A stretch of 64,000 nt of DNA from Paenibacillus sp. JNUCC-31 (GCF_014844075.1 NZ_CP062165.1:744001-808000); one strand, 5' to 3'. Numbered from the stretch's first letter, positions 25,239 to 35,200 are shown. Made by a program: numbers and translations. The notes: generated from the sequence alone by a model not told the origin.

Positions 25239-25459
25239 CTAAATCTTTAATTACCCTTGGGAACAGATAAGGGAGACGGTTTTAATACTGTGTCAGGCCT
25301 TCCAAGTGCGTAACCTCGACCGTATTCGATACCTTCACATTTCATCCTTTATCCTACAATGTAGATCTTGTTAGTGGTCACATCGTACCACTTTCTTGAG
25401 GAGAAAGCGTTAACTGCAAGTAAAAGTTTGTAAAAATCTCATTAATGGATGCATATTAA

Positions 25460-25517
25460 TGCAAAAAAAACACCACGTTTTCATTGGTCTTGGAAGACTC
25501 AATAAAAACGTGGTGTT
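25460..25517 (-). terminator. Terminator of spo0A
   Basis: AACACCACGTTTT and AAAACGTGGTGTT form a perfect 13-bp stem, followed on the minus strand by TTTTTT. It is in the 338-base intergenic region 25239-25576; apart from a small CTTTCT/AGAAAG hairpin near 25415, I see nothing else recognisable there. Confidence 0.85.
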
Positions 25518-25576
25518 CGCTTATGTGTAAATAAGTTCAAATTAATGGTTTCGGATGACTACTATTCCTGATCCTT

Positions 25577-26392
25577 TCAGGACACCTTATGCTCAATTCT
25601 CAGCTTGTCAGCAACCATCGCGATGAATTCGCTATTGGTTGGTTTCGACTTGCTGATGTTGATCGTGTAGCCAAACAGGTGGCTGATGCTGTCGATGTTA
25701 CCGCGTGTCCAAGCCACTTCAATCGCATGACGGATGGCGCGTTCGACGCGGGACGGCGTTGTTTTGAATTTTTCGGCAATAGCCGGATACAAAGTTTTGG
25801 TGATGGCACCCAAAATTTCGATATTGTTATACACCATTGTAATGGCCTCGCGCAAGTATTGATATCCTTTAATATGCGCAGGAACGCCGATTTCATGTAT
25901 GATGGACGTGATGCTAGCATCCAAATTTTTGTGTTTACCCATCGGCACCACGTTGGACTTGTTCAAAAACATGGATGAACCGCCACCACCACCTGTGGAG
26001 ATCGTGGTTTGCGTGCCAACCAATTGACGTACACGATTCGCGAGCACTTCCATGTCAAACGGTTTCAGGATGTAATAAGAAGCTCCGAGTTGCACGGCGC
26101 GCTGCGTGATATTCTCTTGTCCGAACGCCGTAAGCATAATGACTTTGGGCTGTGGAGACAAATTCAGGTTGCGCAGACGCTCCAACACACCCAGTCCATC
26201 CAGGTGAGGCATAATAATATCCAGAATCAACACATCCGGTACATCGCGAGTTTGCTCCAGCAACTGCAGCACTTCTTCACCATTGTAAGCAATTCCAGTT
26301 ACTTCCATATCTTCCTGTTCAGATATATATTCGGCAAGCAAATTCGTAAATTCACGATTATCATCGGCCAGCAATACCTCAATTTTTTGCAA
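25577..26392 (-). CDS. spo0A: Sporulation master regulator Spo0A
   Basis: Response regulator at the end of the sporulation phosphorelay. The receiver domain (~1-125) has the acidic pocket LLADDNRE, phospho-acceptor Asp58 in LILDIIMP, and KPFD with the conserved Lys. A Gly-rich hinge (GGGGGSS) leads to the DNA-binding domain (~145-271) with the recognition-helix region [19 protein letters not shown]. The start is TTG: AAAGGAGG lies eight bases upstream, and the protein then begins [15 protein letters not shown], the standard Spo0A start; the frame extends 13 codons further up without support. 0A boxes and a sigma-H-like promoter precede it. Position after spoIVB matches Bacillus. Confidence 0.95.
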   Translation of the reverse strand: MQKIEVLLADDNREFTNLLAEYISEQEDMEVTGIAYNGEEVLQLLEQTRDVPDVLILDIIMPHLDGLGVLERLRNLNLSPQPKVIMLTAFGQENITQRAVQLGASYYILKPFDMEVLANRVRQLVGTQTTISTGGGGGSSMFLNKSNVVPMGKHKNLDASITSIIHEIGVPAHIKGYQYLREAITMVYNNIEILGAITKTLYPAIAEKFKTTPSRVERAIRHAIEVAWTRGNIDSISHLFGYTINISKSKPTNSEFIAMVADKLRIEHKVS

Positions 26393-26445
26393 AACGGTAT
26401 CCTCCTTTAATTTAAACATCGTTTCGTACATTTCCTTACAGGTTA

Positions 26446-26484
26446 AATTTTCGACACAGGAGAGGAAATTCCTTCTGTCGAAAA
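26446..26484 (-). promoter_or_regulatory. Sigma-H-like promoter with paired 0A boxes before spo0A
   Basis: Two inverted 0A boxes: TTTTCGACA at 26448-26456 and TGTCGAAAA at 26476-26484 (plus strand). On the minus strand, AGGAATT then GAAAAT at sigma-H spacing overlaps them, 60-95 bases before the TTG start. Autoregulation of spo0A by Spo0A~P is known in Bacillus. Confidence 0.6.
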
Positions 26485-26560
26485 TTATTTTTCTTTATTT
26501 TTTTTTCGCGTTGCTATATAATAAATATTTTATTTCATGATCTGATAATTTACGTTGCTG

Positions 26561-26570
26561 TTCGACAAAA
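26561..26570 (-). promoter_or_regulatory. Perfect 0A box upstream of spo0A
   Basis: TTTTGTCGAA on the minus strand, a full match to the Spo0A-binding consensus. It overlaps the T-run of the spoIVB terminator, about 170 bases before spo0A. Confidence 0.6.
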
Positions 26571-26608
26571 AAACCTTAAGGCGGGTTATCCCGCTTTAAG
26601 GTTTTTGG
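26567..26608 (-). terminator. Terminator overlapping the spoIVB stop
   Basis: On the minus strand CCTTAAAGCGGG pairs with CCCGCCTTAAGG, followed by TTTTTTT. The left arm contains the last codons of spoIVB. Confidence 0.85.
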
Positions 26609-27917
26609 CATTATCCTTTTTCATCATCACTCCGGCATCCTGTAACATCCACTCAATAAAACAGCCATAACCTGATTTCGGATCATTAACAAATACATGA
26701 GTAACGGCACCGATTAGTTTGCCATTTTGTACGATGGGACTGCCACTCATGCCTTGTACAATACCTCCGGTCTTATCCAGCAGCTTCGGATCCGTAATAC
26801 GAAGAACCAAGCCTTTTGTTGCCGGTTCAGATTGATCGGCGACATGGACGATATCAATAGAGAAGCGTTCCACTTGTTGACCCTCAACGACAGTAAGAAT
26901 TTCAGCAGGTCCTTCTTTTACCTCATGCGAGAACGCTACGGGAATCCCTTTAGAATACAGACTATGTTCAGGATTATCGGACATTTTACCAAAGATGCCA
27001 AAAGCCGTATTGCGTTCAATATTGCCTAATATTTTGCTTTCCTTTAAGAAATGTGCTCGCTTCTCACCTGGGTCACCGGATTCACTTTTGGAGATGGACG
27101 TGACATTAGACTGAACGATTTGACCACTACCCACAACGATGGAGGTCTGAGTATTCATATCTGTAATCACATGTCCCAGTGCGCCGTATACGCCCTGATC
27201 TGGAGCATAGAAGGTTAATGTCCCCACACCTGCAGCAGAGTCACGAATGTACAATCCAAGCCTCCAGGCTTGATCTTCTGCATCATAAGCTGGAGTCAAC
27301 CGAGTTTTCACTGTTTCTTTACCACGTTTTAAGACTACATCGATTCCTTTTTTGCTCTTGCCAGCAAGCTCTACAACTTCTGCTACACCCGCAACCCCAT
27401 TCAGACGTTTCCCATCCATGTGGGTAATCAGATCACCGAGCTTGATGCCTGCTGATTCTCCAGGAGATACGCGCTCGTCCTGTCCAGAACGCACCAGATG
27501 GTGTCCAACAACCAAAATACCTGCAGATTTAACTTTGACGCCAATGGTTTGACCCCCGGGAACCACACGCAAGTCCGGAATCACGTTTACATTCACCGTT
27601 TTTACCGGAATCTTGCCCCACAACTTCAACGTTAACTTGGCGTGTCCCGTTTGTTGGGGATGAAGATGCAAAGGTTGTTGCCTGGTTACGTGCACCGCAT
27701 TCTCCTGACCATCGAAACCAACAATGTCGGGGCGGTCCACAACAGCACTTGAAGCGGCCGGTACAGCAAGACGAACATCAGCCTGTCTGCCTGCAAACAC
27801 CTGTAATTCATCAGGCAATGAGGCATAACTTTGCACAGGCTGGATCGCCTGGCTGATCACACATAGAAAGAAGGCAAATAAAAGACCTAGCAATTTCTTC
27901 CTGAGGGGGGAATTCAA
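26586..27917 (-). CDS. spoIVB: SpoIVB signalling peptidase (S55)
   Basis: Forespore-secreted serine protease that cuts SpoIVFA and so triggers pro-sigma-K processing in the mother cell. An N-terminal membrane anchor (~8-28), a PDZ domain (~125-205; GIKLGDLITHMDGKRL) and a C-terminal chymotrypsin-like domain with His in GALGHVITD (~248) and Ser in GMSGSPIVQ (~395) are visible. The 443-residue length is near Bacillus (425). TTG start with AAGGGAG upstream, and a 6-bp hairpin (CTTTCG/CGAAAG) just before that SD. Between recN and spo0A, as in Bacillus. Confidence 0.93.
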   Translation of the reverse strand: MNSPLRKKLLGLLFAFFLCVISQAIQPVQSYASLPDELQVFAGRQADVRLAVPAASSAVVDRPDIVGFDGQENAVHVTRQQPLHLHPQQTGHAKLTLKLWGKIPVKTVNVNVIPDLRVVPGGQTIGVKVKSAGILVVGHHLVRSGQDERVSPGESAGIKLGDLITHMDGKRLNGVAGVAEVVELAGKSKKGIDVVLKRGKETVKTRLTPAYDAEDQAWRLGLYIRDSAAGVGTLTFYAPDQGVYGALGHVITDMNTQTSIVVGSGQIVQSNVTSISKSESGDPGEKRAHFLKESKILGNIERNTAFGIFGKMSDNPEHSLYSKGIPVAFSHEVKEGPAEILTVVEGQQVERFSIDIVHVADQSEPATKGLVLRITDPKLLDKTGGIVQGMSGSPIVQNGKLIGAVTHVFVNDPKSGYGCFIEWMLQDAGVMMKKDNAKNLKAG

Positions 27918-28037
27918 TGGCTGTCACACTCCCTTTGCTTCTTTCGCTTGACGAAAGGTGGTCGCCAATTGCGTACCTATAAGATAACCTCGCCCCCAGG
28001 CTTTTATTACTGTCAATCATTACGCCAGCCGCTCGTT

Positions 28038-29756
28038 TCACCCTTTTTTGGCTTCCGCCAAATTCAACATTTCCTGAGCATGATGCAATGTTTTTTCTGT
28101 AATTTCCACTCCGCCCAGCATACGTGCCAATTCCTTCACTCTGCCTTCCTCTGACAGCGATTCCACTTGCGTCATCGTACGCCCGTCAACGACATGTTTT
28201 TCGATGAGATATTGATGGTCTGCCATACAAGCGACTTGTGGTAAGTGAGTAATGGAAAAAACTTGGCAGGTGGAGGACAGACGGAATAATTTTTCAGCAA
28301 TCGACTGTGCGGCTCTTCCGCTTACACCCGTATCTACCTCGTCAAAGATTAACACGGGGATCCGGTCATGACGTGCGAAGATACTCTTCATCGCGAGCAT
28401 CATCCGGGACAACTCACCCCCGGAGGCAATCTTGCCAAGCGGACGTAGAGGCTCCCCAGGATTCGGTGAAATCAGGAATTCCGCGTTATCTGCCCCCTGA
28501 CGGGTCAGACGTATACGTCGACCATTCCATTCAATCCCTTTCTGATCTTCAAAGGGAGTAATCTGTACCCGCAACGTTGTTCTTTCCATCTGGAGATCCT
28601 TCAGTTCACTTTCCACCTGGGCTGCCAGATCCTCTGCACATTGCTTACGAACCCGGCTGAGCTCCTCGGCAGACTCCATGACCAGCTTGAGCAATTTGTC
28701 ACGTTCATTACGCAACTTCTCCAGCCGTTCATCCTTGTTCTCCAGCTGGTCGGTTTCATGGCTGATTTGTTCATAATAATTCAGAATTAGTTCGACACTG
28801 TCCCCGTATTTCCGTCTGAGGCCAGAAATCAGATTCAGCCGCTGTTCCACTTCTTCCAATCTTGCTGGATTAAATTCAATCTTCTCTCGATAATCGCGCA
28901 ACTGAAACGTGGCATCTTCCAGCTGGTAAAATGCAGACTGGAGCTGTTCCACAATAGGCTGTAACCCTTTGCTGTCATATCCCGAAATATCCTCAATTCG
29001 TGACAAAGCGATACTTACAGCCTCCAGCCCACGTTGACCACTAAGCAGATCATATGCACCAGCAACACTGTCCATCATTTTCTCACTATGGGATAGTTTG
29101 ACCCGTTCTTCTCCAAGTGATTCATCCTCACCCTGGGTTAGAGATGCAGCTGCAATTTCTTCAAGTTGAAAGCGATACATGTCCAACAATTGATATGCAC
29201 GCTGACTGGATTCCTGAAGTGCACGCAATTCTTTTTCAGCAGTAATGAACTTGCTATAGCGCTGCTGATATTCCGTTTTGACAGGGCCTATCACTGTCGC
29301 GCCGTATGTATCCAGGAGCCCGAGATGGCTCTCTGCACGCAGCAAGCTTTGATGTTCATGCTGTCCGTGAATATTGATTAGTTTTTCGCCTACTTCACGA
29401 AGCATAGTCAGATTGACCAGCTGTCCGTTAATTCGAGATGTACTTTTGCCTTGGATGTTCAGTTCTCGGCGAATCACCAGATGCTCCTCTGGTTCACAAT
29501 GAATACCAAGCTTCTCCAATGTTTCCCATACCGGATGACTAGGCTCCATTTCGAATAGAGCCTCCATCTCGGCCTTCTCACATCCATAGCGGATGAGATC
29601 TGCGGAGCTTCGTCCGCCTGCAATCAAACCCAGTGCATCAATAATAATCGATTTACCTGCTCCTGTTTCACCTGATAAGACGTGAAATCCCTGGTGAAAT
29701 ACAACATCCACCTCTTCCACGACAGCCAGATTACGAATCGATAATGTTACTAACAT
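28038..29756 (-). CDS. recN: DNA repair protein RecN
   Basis: SMC-like ATPase that gathers at double-strand breaks and promotes DNA end tethering. Walker A GETGAGKSIIIDAL (~27-40), central coiled coils (~160-370), signature LRPLGKIASGGELSRMMLA, and Walker B VLIFDEVDTGVSG (~465) are all present; 572 residues is normal. The ATG was chosen because GGAGG lies 10-11 bases upstream; a GTG four codons earlier overlaps the SD. It follows argR by 57 bases and probably shares its transcript. Confidence 0.95.
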   Translation of the reverse strand: MLVTLSIRNLAVVEEVDVVFHQGFHVLSGETGAGKSIIIDALGLIAGGRSSADLIRYGCEKAEMEALFEMEPSHPVWETLEKLGIHCEPEEHLVIRRELNIQGKSTSRINGQLVNLTMLREVGEKLINIHGQHEHQSLLRAESHLGLLDTYGATVIGPVKTEYQQRYSKFITAEKELRALQESSQRAYQLLDMYRFQLEEIAAASLTQGEDESLGEERVKLSHSEKMMDSVAGAYDLLSGQRGLEAVSIALSRIEDISGYDSKGLQPIVEQLQSAFYQLEDATFQLRDYREKIEFNPARLEEVEQRLNLISGLRRKYGDSVELILNYYEQISHETDQLENKDERLEKLRNERDKLLKLVMESAEELSRVRKQCAEDLAAQVESELKDLQMERTTLRVQITPFEDQKGIEWNGRRIRLTRQGADNAEFLISPNPGEPLRPLGKIASGGELSRMMLAMKSIFARHDRIPVLIFDEVDTGVSGRAAQSIAEKLFRLSSTCQVFSITHLPQVACMADHQYLIEKHVVDGRTMTQVESLSEEGRVKELARMLGGVEITEKTLHHAQEMLNLAEAKKG

Positions 29757-29813
29757 CTGCAAAAACACCTCCGGATGGCTAACTCAGAAATTATGTTTTT
29801 GAACAATAATGAT

Positions 29814-30263
29814 TTAGGAAATGTAACCCATAATTCGCTCGATTACAGTCACACTGTTATCTTCCGTCCGGCAAATGATGAGTATGGTGTCATCTCCACA
29901 GATCGTACCCATGACTTCAGTCCATTCAATATTATCGAGCAAAGCAGCAATGGAATTTGCCGTTCCAGGTAAACACTTCATTACGACCAGATTATTCGTA
30001 TGATCAATGTGCAAGAAGTTGTCCACAAGGGCACGTTTTAATTTCTGAATCGGGTTATAGCGTTGATCTGTAGGCAGCGAATATTTGTATCTTCCATCAT
30101 CCATGGGAATCTTGATTAAAAGGAGCTCCTTGATATCCCTGGATACCGTGGCCTGTGTCACTTGAAATCCTGACTGACGCAGTGCTTCAACCAGATCATC
30201 CTGGGTTTCAATTTCGTTTTGACTAATAATTTCACGTATCTTAATGTGCCGTTGTCCTTTCAT
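29814..30263 (-). CDS. argR: Arginine repressor ArgR/AhrC
   Basis: Hexameric arginine-dependent repressor of arginine synthesis and activator of catabolism. The N-terminal winged helix (~1-70) contains [13 protein letters not shown]; the C-terminal arginine-binding oligomerisation domain has [14 protein letters not shown] with the GDD motif that contacts L-arginine. The 149-residue length fits AhrC. The ATG was chosen because TGGAGG lies five bases upstream. Confidence 0.94.
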   Translation of the reverse strand: MKGQRHIKIREIISQNEIETQDDLVEALRQSGFQVTQATVSRDIKELLLIKIPMDDGRYKYSLPTDQRYNPIQKLKRALVDNFLHIDHTNNLVVMKCLPGTANSIAALLDNIEWTEVMGTICGDDTILIICRTEDNSVTVIERIMGYIS

Positions 30264-30383
30264 ACATGCCTCCAGTTCATTGTATTGCAATAAGCCGGCA
30301 GTCCGTTGTTATTCATGAGGCCTTTGCCAGCAATTTTTGTTGTCAATCATTTAGCCAATCTGGTTCTAGTTTTATATATGCCA

Positions 30384-30872
30384 CTAATCCAGCCCATCTC
30401 CGTCATACACATCTTCCTGATAGTCCATAAGCCTGATTACTTTGATATCCGATTCCTCCATGTCTACATACAGCAATCCTTCACAGCCGGGGTATAACAA
30501 TAAATAATACAGAAAGCGATCCCGCAGCGCTGGTCCAGTAAGTTCAAACGGTTGTCTGCGACGTGACGTCTTTACCAGGTACCTGAGATCATCCCGCTCT
30601 GCAATATAATCTATGAACAGTCTGCTGTAATAAACGGATTCATCTGCTTCAAAAGCTAAAGGAACTTTCATTTTGCCTCCGATGACTTCATATCCTTCCG
30701 CCTCAAGCAGATCGACTGCAGGTGAATCCTGAATTTCCGAATTCAATTGCATGCCGGACAAGCTTACCGGAATCGGTCGGTTAACCCAATTTCTTAAGCC
30801 AAAGAACAGCCACAAAATCAAGCAGACAGCAAATACACCAATAACGATTGTGTCATATTGCCCATCCATCAT
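30384..30872 (-). CDS. Hypothetical membrane-anchored protein (162 aa)
   Basis: Not recognised. One N-terminal membrane segment (~8-27, TIVIGVFAVCLILWLFFGLR), then a soluble domain with a conserved-looking core, LLEAEGYEVIGGKMKVPLAF followed by YYSRLFIDYIAERDD, and an acidic C-terminus (YDGDGLD). The GAGGTG SD serves two adjacent ATG codons (30872, 30869); either could be used. It lies between tlyA and argR on the same strand; in Bacillus these two genes are neighbours, so this is an insertion in the conserved block. Its soluble part may be a nuclease-like or regulatory fold, but I cannot say. Confidence 0.65.
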   Translation of the reverse strand: MMDGQYDTIVIGVFAVCLILWLFFGLRNWVNRPIPVSLSGMQLNSEIQDSPAVDLLEAEGYEVIGGKMKVPLAFEADESVYYSRLFIDYIAERDDLRYLVKTSRRRQPFELTGPALRDRFLYYLLLYPGCEGLLYVDMEESDIKVIRLMDYQEDVYDGDGLD

Positions 30873-30937
30873 CGCTCACCTCGAAGACTTATTCGAGGTT
30901 CGACAACCAATTTCCTTTTAGCTTGTCACCTTTCCAG

Positions 30938-30967
30938 CGAAAAGAAACCCATCCTATGATGAGTTTC
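30938..30967 (-). terminator. Terminator overlapping the tlyA stop
   Basis: On the minus strand GAAACTCATC pairs with GATGGGTTTC around a 4-base loop, followed by TTTTC. It contains the tlyA stop codon. Confidence 0.65.
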
Positions 30968-31799
30968 CTGTAAAAGTATGGGCGGCTTCTGTTGCAACTT
31001 GGTCTGCAAGTGCATCAAGTGAAGCCCCAACGTTCTCTAGTTGTGTTGGTCCTGGTGCTTCCAGACGCCAGTGGGCGAGAAATTCAATATTGCCTTCTCC
31101 TCCAGTAATTGGGGAGAACGTTAGACCTTGCAGTTTCAACCCAAGCTCATTGGCGAAACGAAGCATCGTCTGCAGGACGTCCTTGTGAACCCTTGAATCA
31201 CGAACGACGCCCGACTTCCCGACCTTCTCACGACCTGCTTCAAATTGCGGTTTAATTAGTGCTACAATGTCTGCCGGCTGTTTTAGAAGTGCCTGCAGCG
31301 GTGGCAAGATAATTTTCAGTGAAATAAAGGAAACATCGATACTGGCAAAGTTAGGTACAGGTCCATTCAGATCTTCCGGAGTCACATATCGGAAATTCGT
31401 TCGTTCCATAACAGTAACCCGTTCATCATTACGAAGGGACCAATCCAGCTGATTATAGCCTACATCGATCGCATAAACATGAGCTGCTCCATGTTGTAGG
31501 GCACAATCGGTAAAACCGCCAGTTGACGAACCAATATCAAGCATCACAAGTCCATTCATCTTGAGGTCGAAGTGACGGATCGCTTTTTCCAGCTTTAATC
31601 CGCCTCTGCCAACATAGGGATGTACTGAACCTTTTACTTTGAGTTCAGCTTCCCGTGGAATCTTCATGCCCGCTTTTTCAATCCGCTCGTTGTTGGCATA
31701 TACCAGTCCAGCCATGATCGCAGCCTTTGCCTTCTCGCGGCTTTCATAATATCCCTGCTCAACCAGCAGAACATCAATTCGTTCTTTCGGGAGTGACAT
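30954..31799 (-). CDS. tlyA: TlyA family rRNA (cytidine-2'-O)-methyltransferase (YqxC)
   Basis: A 281-residue protein with an N-terminal S4 RNA-binding domain (~5-65; RIDVLLVEQGYYESREKAK) and an FtsJ-like Rossmann methyltransferase domain with the AdoMet motif LDIGSSTGGFTDCAL (~85-99) and the K-D-K-E type residues (SFISL, IKPQFE). Homologues 2'-O-methylate rRNA cytidines; mycobacterial TlyA confers capreomycin sensitivity. Its position between dxs and argR matches Bacillus yqxC. Confidence 0.88.
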   Translation of the reverse strand: MSLPKERIDVLLVEQGYYESREKAKAAIMAGLVYANNERIEKAGMKIPREAELKVKGSVHPYVGRGGLKLEKAIRHFDLKMNGLVMLDIGSSTGGFTDCALQHGAAHVYAIDVGYNQLDWSLRNDERVTVMERTNFRYVTPEDLNGPVPNFASIDVSFISLKIILPPLQALLKQPADIVALIKPQFEAGREKVGKSGVVRDSRVHKDVLQTMLRFANELGLKLQGLTFSPITGGEGNIEFLAHWRLEAPGPTQLENVGASLDALADQVATEAAHTFTGNSS

Positions 31800-31848
31800 G
31801 TCTTTCTCCTATCATGTAGTAATCCTACTATTCAATAATGTGTTTCAG

Positions 31849-33756
31849 TTATGAAGGGAACCGTGTTCTGGACATGCCGTATGAAGATTGGGCCGCCATA
31901 CTGCGCAACTCTGAACTCACATTCTCGACGGTGAGTCCCACTTCTTCTCTTTGCTCCTCAATACTGCCATGTTCGATGAAACGATCCGGAATCCCCATCA
32001 GTTGCACATGAACATCGTGCAGCCCTTGTTCAGCGTAAAACTCCAATACAGCACTTCCCATGCTTCCCGCCTGTGATGCTTCTTCAAGCACAATAAGTTT
32101 CGTACCCCGAACAGCCAAATCACGCAGCATCTGTTCATCCAGCGGTTTCAGGAAACGGGCATTAATGACGCCAACCGTGATACCTTCCCTTTTAACCGTC
32201 TCTGCTGCTTCTTCTGCAAGTTGTACCATCGATCCCGAAGCGATAACAGCGTAGCCTTCAGATGGTCGAAGTTGTTCCCATCTGCCAATCGGAATGGGAA
32301 TGAGTTCATCATCAAGAGGCACACCTACCACATTATTTCGTGGATAACGATAAGCAATGGGACCTTCATTATATTCAAGCGCTGTCTTCATCATATGGCG
32401 CAGTTCGTTTTCATCTTTTGGCATCATCAGCACGATATTCGGAATATGACGCATAAACGCCACATCGTATACCCCTTGATGCGTCTCGCCATCCGGGCCT
32501 ACAAATCCTGCACGGTCGATAGCGAACATCACATTGGCGTTATGACGGCAGATATCATGAACAATCTGATCATACGCTCGTTGCATAAACGTCGAATAGA
32601 CGGCAAATACCGGTTTCAAACCCTCCATAGCGAGCGCCGCACACATCGTTGCTGCATGTTGCTCTGCAATACCTACGTCAATCATCCGTTCTGGGAATTC
32701 TTTGCTAAACGGAATGAGGCCCGATCCTGTTGGCATGGCTGGAGTTACTGCCACGATTCGCTTATCCTGCTCGGCAAGTTCAACCAGCGTTTTACCAAAC
32801 ACTTCTGTATACATTGGTTTGCCCACAGCTTTGAGTACTTGGCCTGATTCAATCTTGTACGGAGAAATTCCGTGCCATTTGTGTGAATCGGCCTCAGCCG
32901 GCTGATACCCTTTGCCCTTGGTTGTAAGCACATGAACCATGACAGGGCCATCCACATTATCCGCCTGTTTGAACGTTTCAATCAACTTGGGAATGTCGTG
33001 ACCGTCAATGGGTCCCAAATAAGTAAAACCCAGCTCTTCGAACAGAACTCCTGGAACCATCATATATTTGACACTATCTTTAATCCAGCTCGCCGATTTG
33101 GCCAGACGATCCCCAATGGCAGGGATTTTTTTGAGCATTCCTTCCACGTCATCTTTGGCTTTCAAATAGTGACGATCCGAACGAATTTTGCTCAGATATT
33201 TATGCATAGCTCCGACATTTGGAGCAATGGACATTTCATTATCATTGAGAATGACCATCAGTTTTTTCTGCTCATGACCAATGTGATTGAGTGCTTCAAA
33301 AGCCATTCCTCCTGTAAGCGCTCCATCCCCGATCATCGCGATAACCTGATTGTCTTCACCTTTGAGATCACGCGCAAGCGCCATACCCATTGCAGCAGAC
33401 AATGATGTACTACTGTGACCCGCTTCCCATACATCATGTTCACTCTCGTTACGTTTGACAAATCCGCACAAGCCATTGTGCTGACGCAATGTATCAAAGC
33501 GATCCATACGCCCTGTCAGAACCTTATGCACATAAGCTTGGTGCCCTACATCGAAAATCATTTTGTCCACTGGACTGTTATAACAGTAATGCAGGGCTAC
33601 CGTGAGCTCAACCACTCCTAAGTTGGGTGCGAGATGGCCCCCTGTAACGGACAGTTTCTCAATCAGAAACTGCCGGATCTCTGCCGACAAAAGAACGAGA
33701 TCATCCTGAGACATCGACTTTAGATCACTGGGTTGTTTAATTTGTGGAAGCAGCAC
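31849..33756 (-). CDS. dxs: 1-deoxy-D-xylulose-5-phosphate synthase
   Basis: First enzyme of the MEP isoprenoid pathway, condensing pyruvate and glyceraldehyde-3-phosphate with thiamine diphosphate. Key motifs: [10 protein letters not shown] (~70), [15 protein letters not shown] with the metal-binding Asp (~142), [15 protein letters not shown] (~390), and the C-terminal transketolase domain. The 635-residue length is typical. It starts with GTG after GGGGAGA. It follows ispA with 288 bases between, which hold its own promoter. Confidence 0.95.
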   Translation of the reverse strand: MLLPQIKQPSDLKSMSQDDLVLLSAEIRQFLIEKLSVTGGHLAPNLGVVELTVALHYCYNSPVDKMIFDVGHQAYVHKVLTGRMDRFDTLRQHNGLCGFVKRNESEHDVWEAGHSSTSLSAAMGMALARDLKGEDNQVIAMIGDGALTGGMAFEALNHIGHEQKKLMVILNDNEMSIAPNVGAMHKYLSKIRSDRHYLKAKDDVEGMLKKIPAIGDRLAKSASWIKDSVKYMMVPGVLFEELGFTYLGPIDGHDIPKLIETFKQADNVDGPVMVHVLTTKGKGYQPAEADSHKWHGISPYKIESGQVLKAVGKPMYTEVFGKTLVELAEQDKRIVAVTPAMPTGSGLIPFSKEFPERMIDVGIAEQHAATMCAALAMEGLKPVFAVYSTFMQRAYDQIVHDICRHNANVMFAIDRAGFVGPDGETHQGVYDVAFMRHIPNIVLMMPKDENELRHMMKTALEYNEGPIAYRYPRNNVVGVPLDDELIPIPIGRWEQLRPSEGYAVIASGSMVQLAEEAAETVKREGITVGVINARFLKPLDEQMLRDLAVRGTKLIVLEEASQAGSMGSAVLEFYAEQGLHDVHVQLMGIPDRFIEHGSIEEQREEVGLTVENVSSELRSMAAQSSYGMSRTRFPS

Positions 33757-33835
33757 GAGAATCTCCCCGCTTTCCTAGATTGTTTGATTGTTGGTGTAAT
33801 CTATATATACACAATTTATTAAATGACATTAAAAC

Positions 33836-33864
33836 ATTATAACATAAAAGAACAAGAATCATAA
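33836..33864 (-). promoter_or_regulatory. Extended -10 sigma-A promoter of dxs
   Basis: TTATGA, 17-base spacer, TATAAT with TG one base upstream, about 85 bases before the dxs start. The rest of the 33757-34044 gap shows only a small hairpin (GATCCG/CGGATC) after the ispA stop. Confidence 0.6.
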
Positions 33865-34044
33865 TTTACGGCACTATACTCCAGATAACGAGCATTTTCG
33901 CCAGCAAGGTTCAATGATCTTCCTCTGTATGTATTCCACCGTTTTCTCGGAACTGACTTGCTCTGTGCAGGCAGAAAAAGCACATTAAATGCATTACACC
34001 TCTGCAGGCATTTTGAAACAAGGAGCGCGATCCGAAAGCGGATC

Positions 34045-34950
34045 TTAATGATCTCGACTCATTAAATAATCAGCAATCTCCATCAGTCTTGACGGATCAG
34101 GTAACTCAGCTCTACCAAGTGCATCTTTCGCAGATTGTGTAAGAGACTTCACCTCATCAAGTGAGGCTTCCATACCAATAAAGTAAGGATACGTCACCTT
34201 GTGCTGACTCACATCACTTTGCGTTTTTTTGCCCATTTTTTGCTCGTCACCCGTCAGGTCCAGAATATCATCCTGAATCTGGAAAGCCAGGCCCAGATCT
34301 CTACCGAATACGCGCAGCGCTTCCAATTGCCCTTCAGTCGCACCACCGATTCGAGCTCCAGCAAGAAGGGAAAACACAATTAAATCCCCGGTTTTGTGCA
34401 GATGAATGTACTGGAGCTGTGCCAAATCTGTCATCCCCTGCTCGCCTTCCATGTCAGCCACTTGCCCACCGACCATGCCTCTCGCTCCAGCCAGTTCGGA
34501 CAAATCCTCCACAATGGATAACAAGGCGTCTGTCGAAACACCGCAGCGGCGACCTGCCTGCACAATGCTATAGAAAGCATGCGTCAACAGAGCATCCCCA
34601 GCCAGAATCGCCGTTGCTTCGCCGAATACTTTGTGATTCGTTAATTTTCCCCTGCGATAATCATCATTATCCATCGCTGGCAGGTCGTCGTGGATCAACG
34701 AATACGTATGAACCATCTCCACGGCGCAGGCTACCGGCAGTGCAGCTTTACGCTGTGCACCGAAGGCTTCCGCCGCAGCAACGACCAGGAGCGGACGGAG
34801 ACGTTTGCCCCCGGCCATAAGAGAATACTGCATCGCGTCAACCAGTGACTGGGGGACATCCCAGTGAACAGGAAGAGTCTGCTGCAACTCTCCTGTCACC
34901 TCTGCCGTTATTTCCTGAAGATACGCTTCAAACGAAGGACGATTACTCAT
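34045..34950 (-). CDS. ispA: Polyprenyl synthase, farnesyl diphosphate synthase type
   Basis: Condenses isopentenyl and allylic diphosphates to farnesyl diphosphate. The first Asp-rich motif is DDLPAMDNDD (~94) and the second is DDILD (~232), both Mg2+ ligands; the KRLRP segment binds diphosphate. About 301 residues. The ATG overlaps the xseB end by 8 bases. A 19-codon upstream extension would run deep into xseB and is unlikely. Confidence 0.93.
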   Translation of the reverse strand: MSNRPSFEAYLQEITAEVTGELQQTLPVHWDVPQSLVDAMQYSLMAGGKRLRPLLVVAAAEAFGAQRKAALPVACAVEMVHTYSLIHDDLPAMDNDDYRRGKLTNHKVFGEATAILAGDALLTHAFYSIVQAGRRCGVSTDALLSIVEDLSELAGARGMVGGQVADMEGEQGMTDLAQLQYIHLHKTGDLIVFSLLAGARIGGATEGQLEALRVFGRDLGLAFQIQDDILDLTGDEQKMGKKTQSDVSQHKVTYPYFIGMEASLDEVKSLTQSAKDALGRAELPDPSRLMEIADYLMSRDH

Positions 34951-35200
34951 TGATTTCACCGCTCTCATCGACGGCAGTGCCGAACGGTTTCTTGCGAAGT
35001 TCCCCATCCTCTTCTACGATCATTTCGATCTTTCGTTCCACTTGTTCCAGCTTCAGCCCACAAAGTTGTGATAATTTCATCCCGCGCTGAAACAAATCGA
35101 TGGCCTGTTCCAAAGGAACATCACCATGCTCAAGCTGACCTACGATGTCTTCCAATGCCGCCATTGCCTCTTCAAAATTCAATTCCGGTTCATTCGCCAT
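34943..35200 (-). CDS. xseB: Exodeoxyribonuclease VII small subunit
   Basis: An 85-residue helical subunit that binds XseA to form exonuclease VII, which degrades single-stranded DNA. It has the usual core FEEAMAALEDIVGQLEHGDV then PLEQAIDLFQRGMKL. Starts 11 bases inside the xseA 3' end and overlaps ispA at its own end, so the three are translationally coupled. The tail after LEQVERKIEMIV is longer and more acidic than usual. Confidence 0.93.
   Translation of the reverse strand: MANEPELNFEEAMAALEDIVGQLEHGDVPLEQAIDLFQRGMKLSQLCGLKLEQVERKIEMIVEEDGELRKKPFGTAVDESGEINE

Noticed and set aside
25415..25435. Possible regulatory RNA in the gap after spo0A
   Set aside because: Only a small CTTTCT/AGAAAG hairpin with no T-run or promoter; not enough to call.
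32221..32847. 208-codon plus-strand open frame
   Set aside because: It lies wholly antisense to dxs, has no good SD, and its composition mirrors the dxs codons; a shadow frame.
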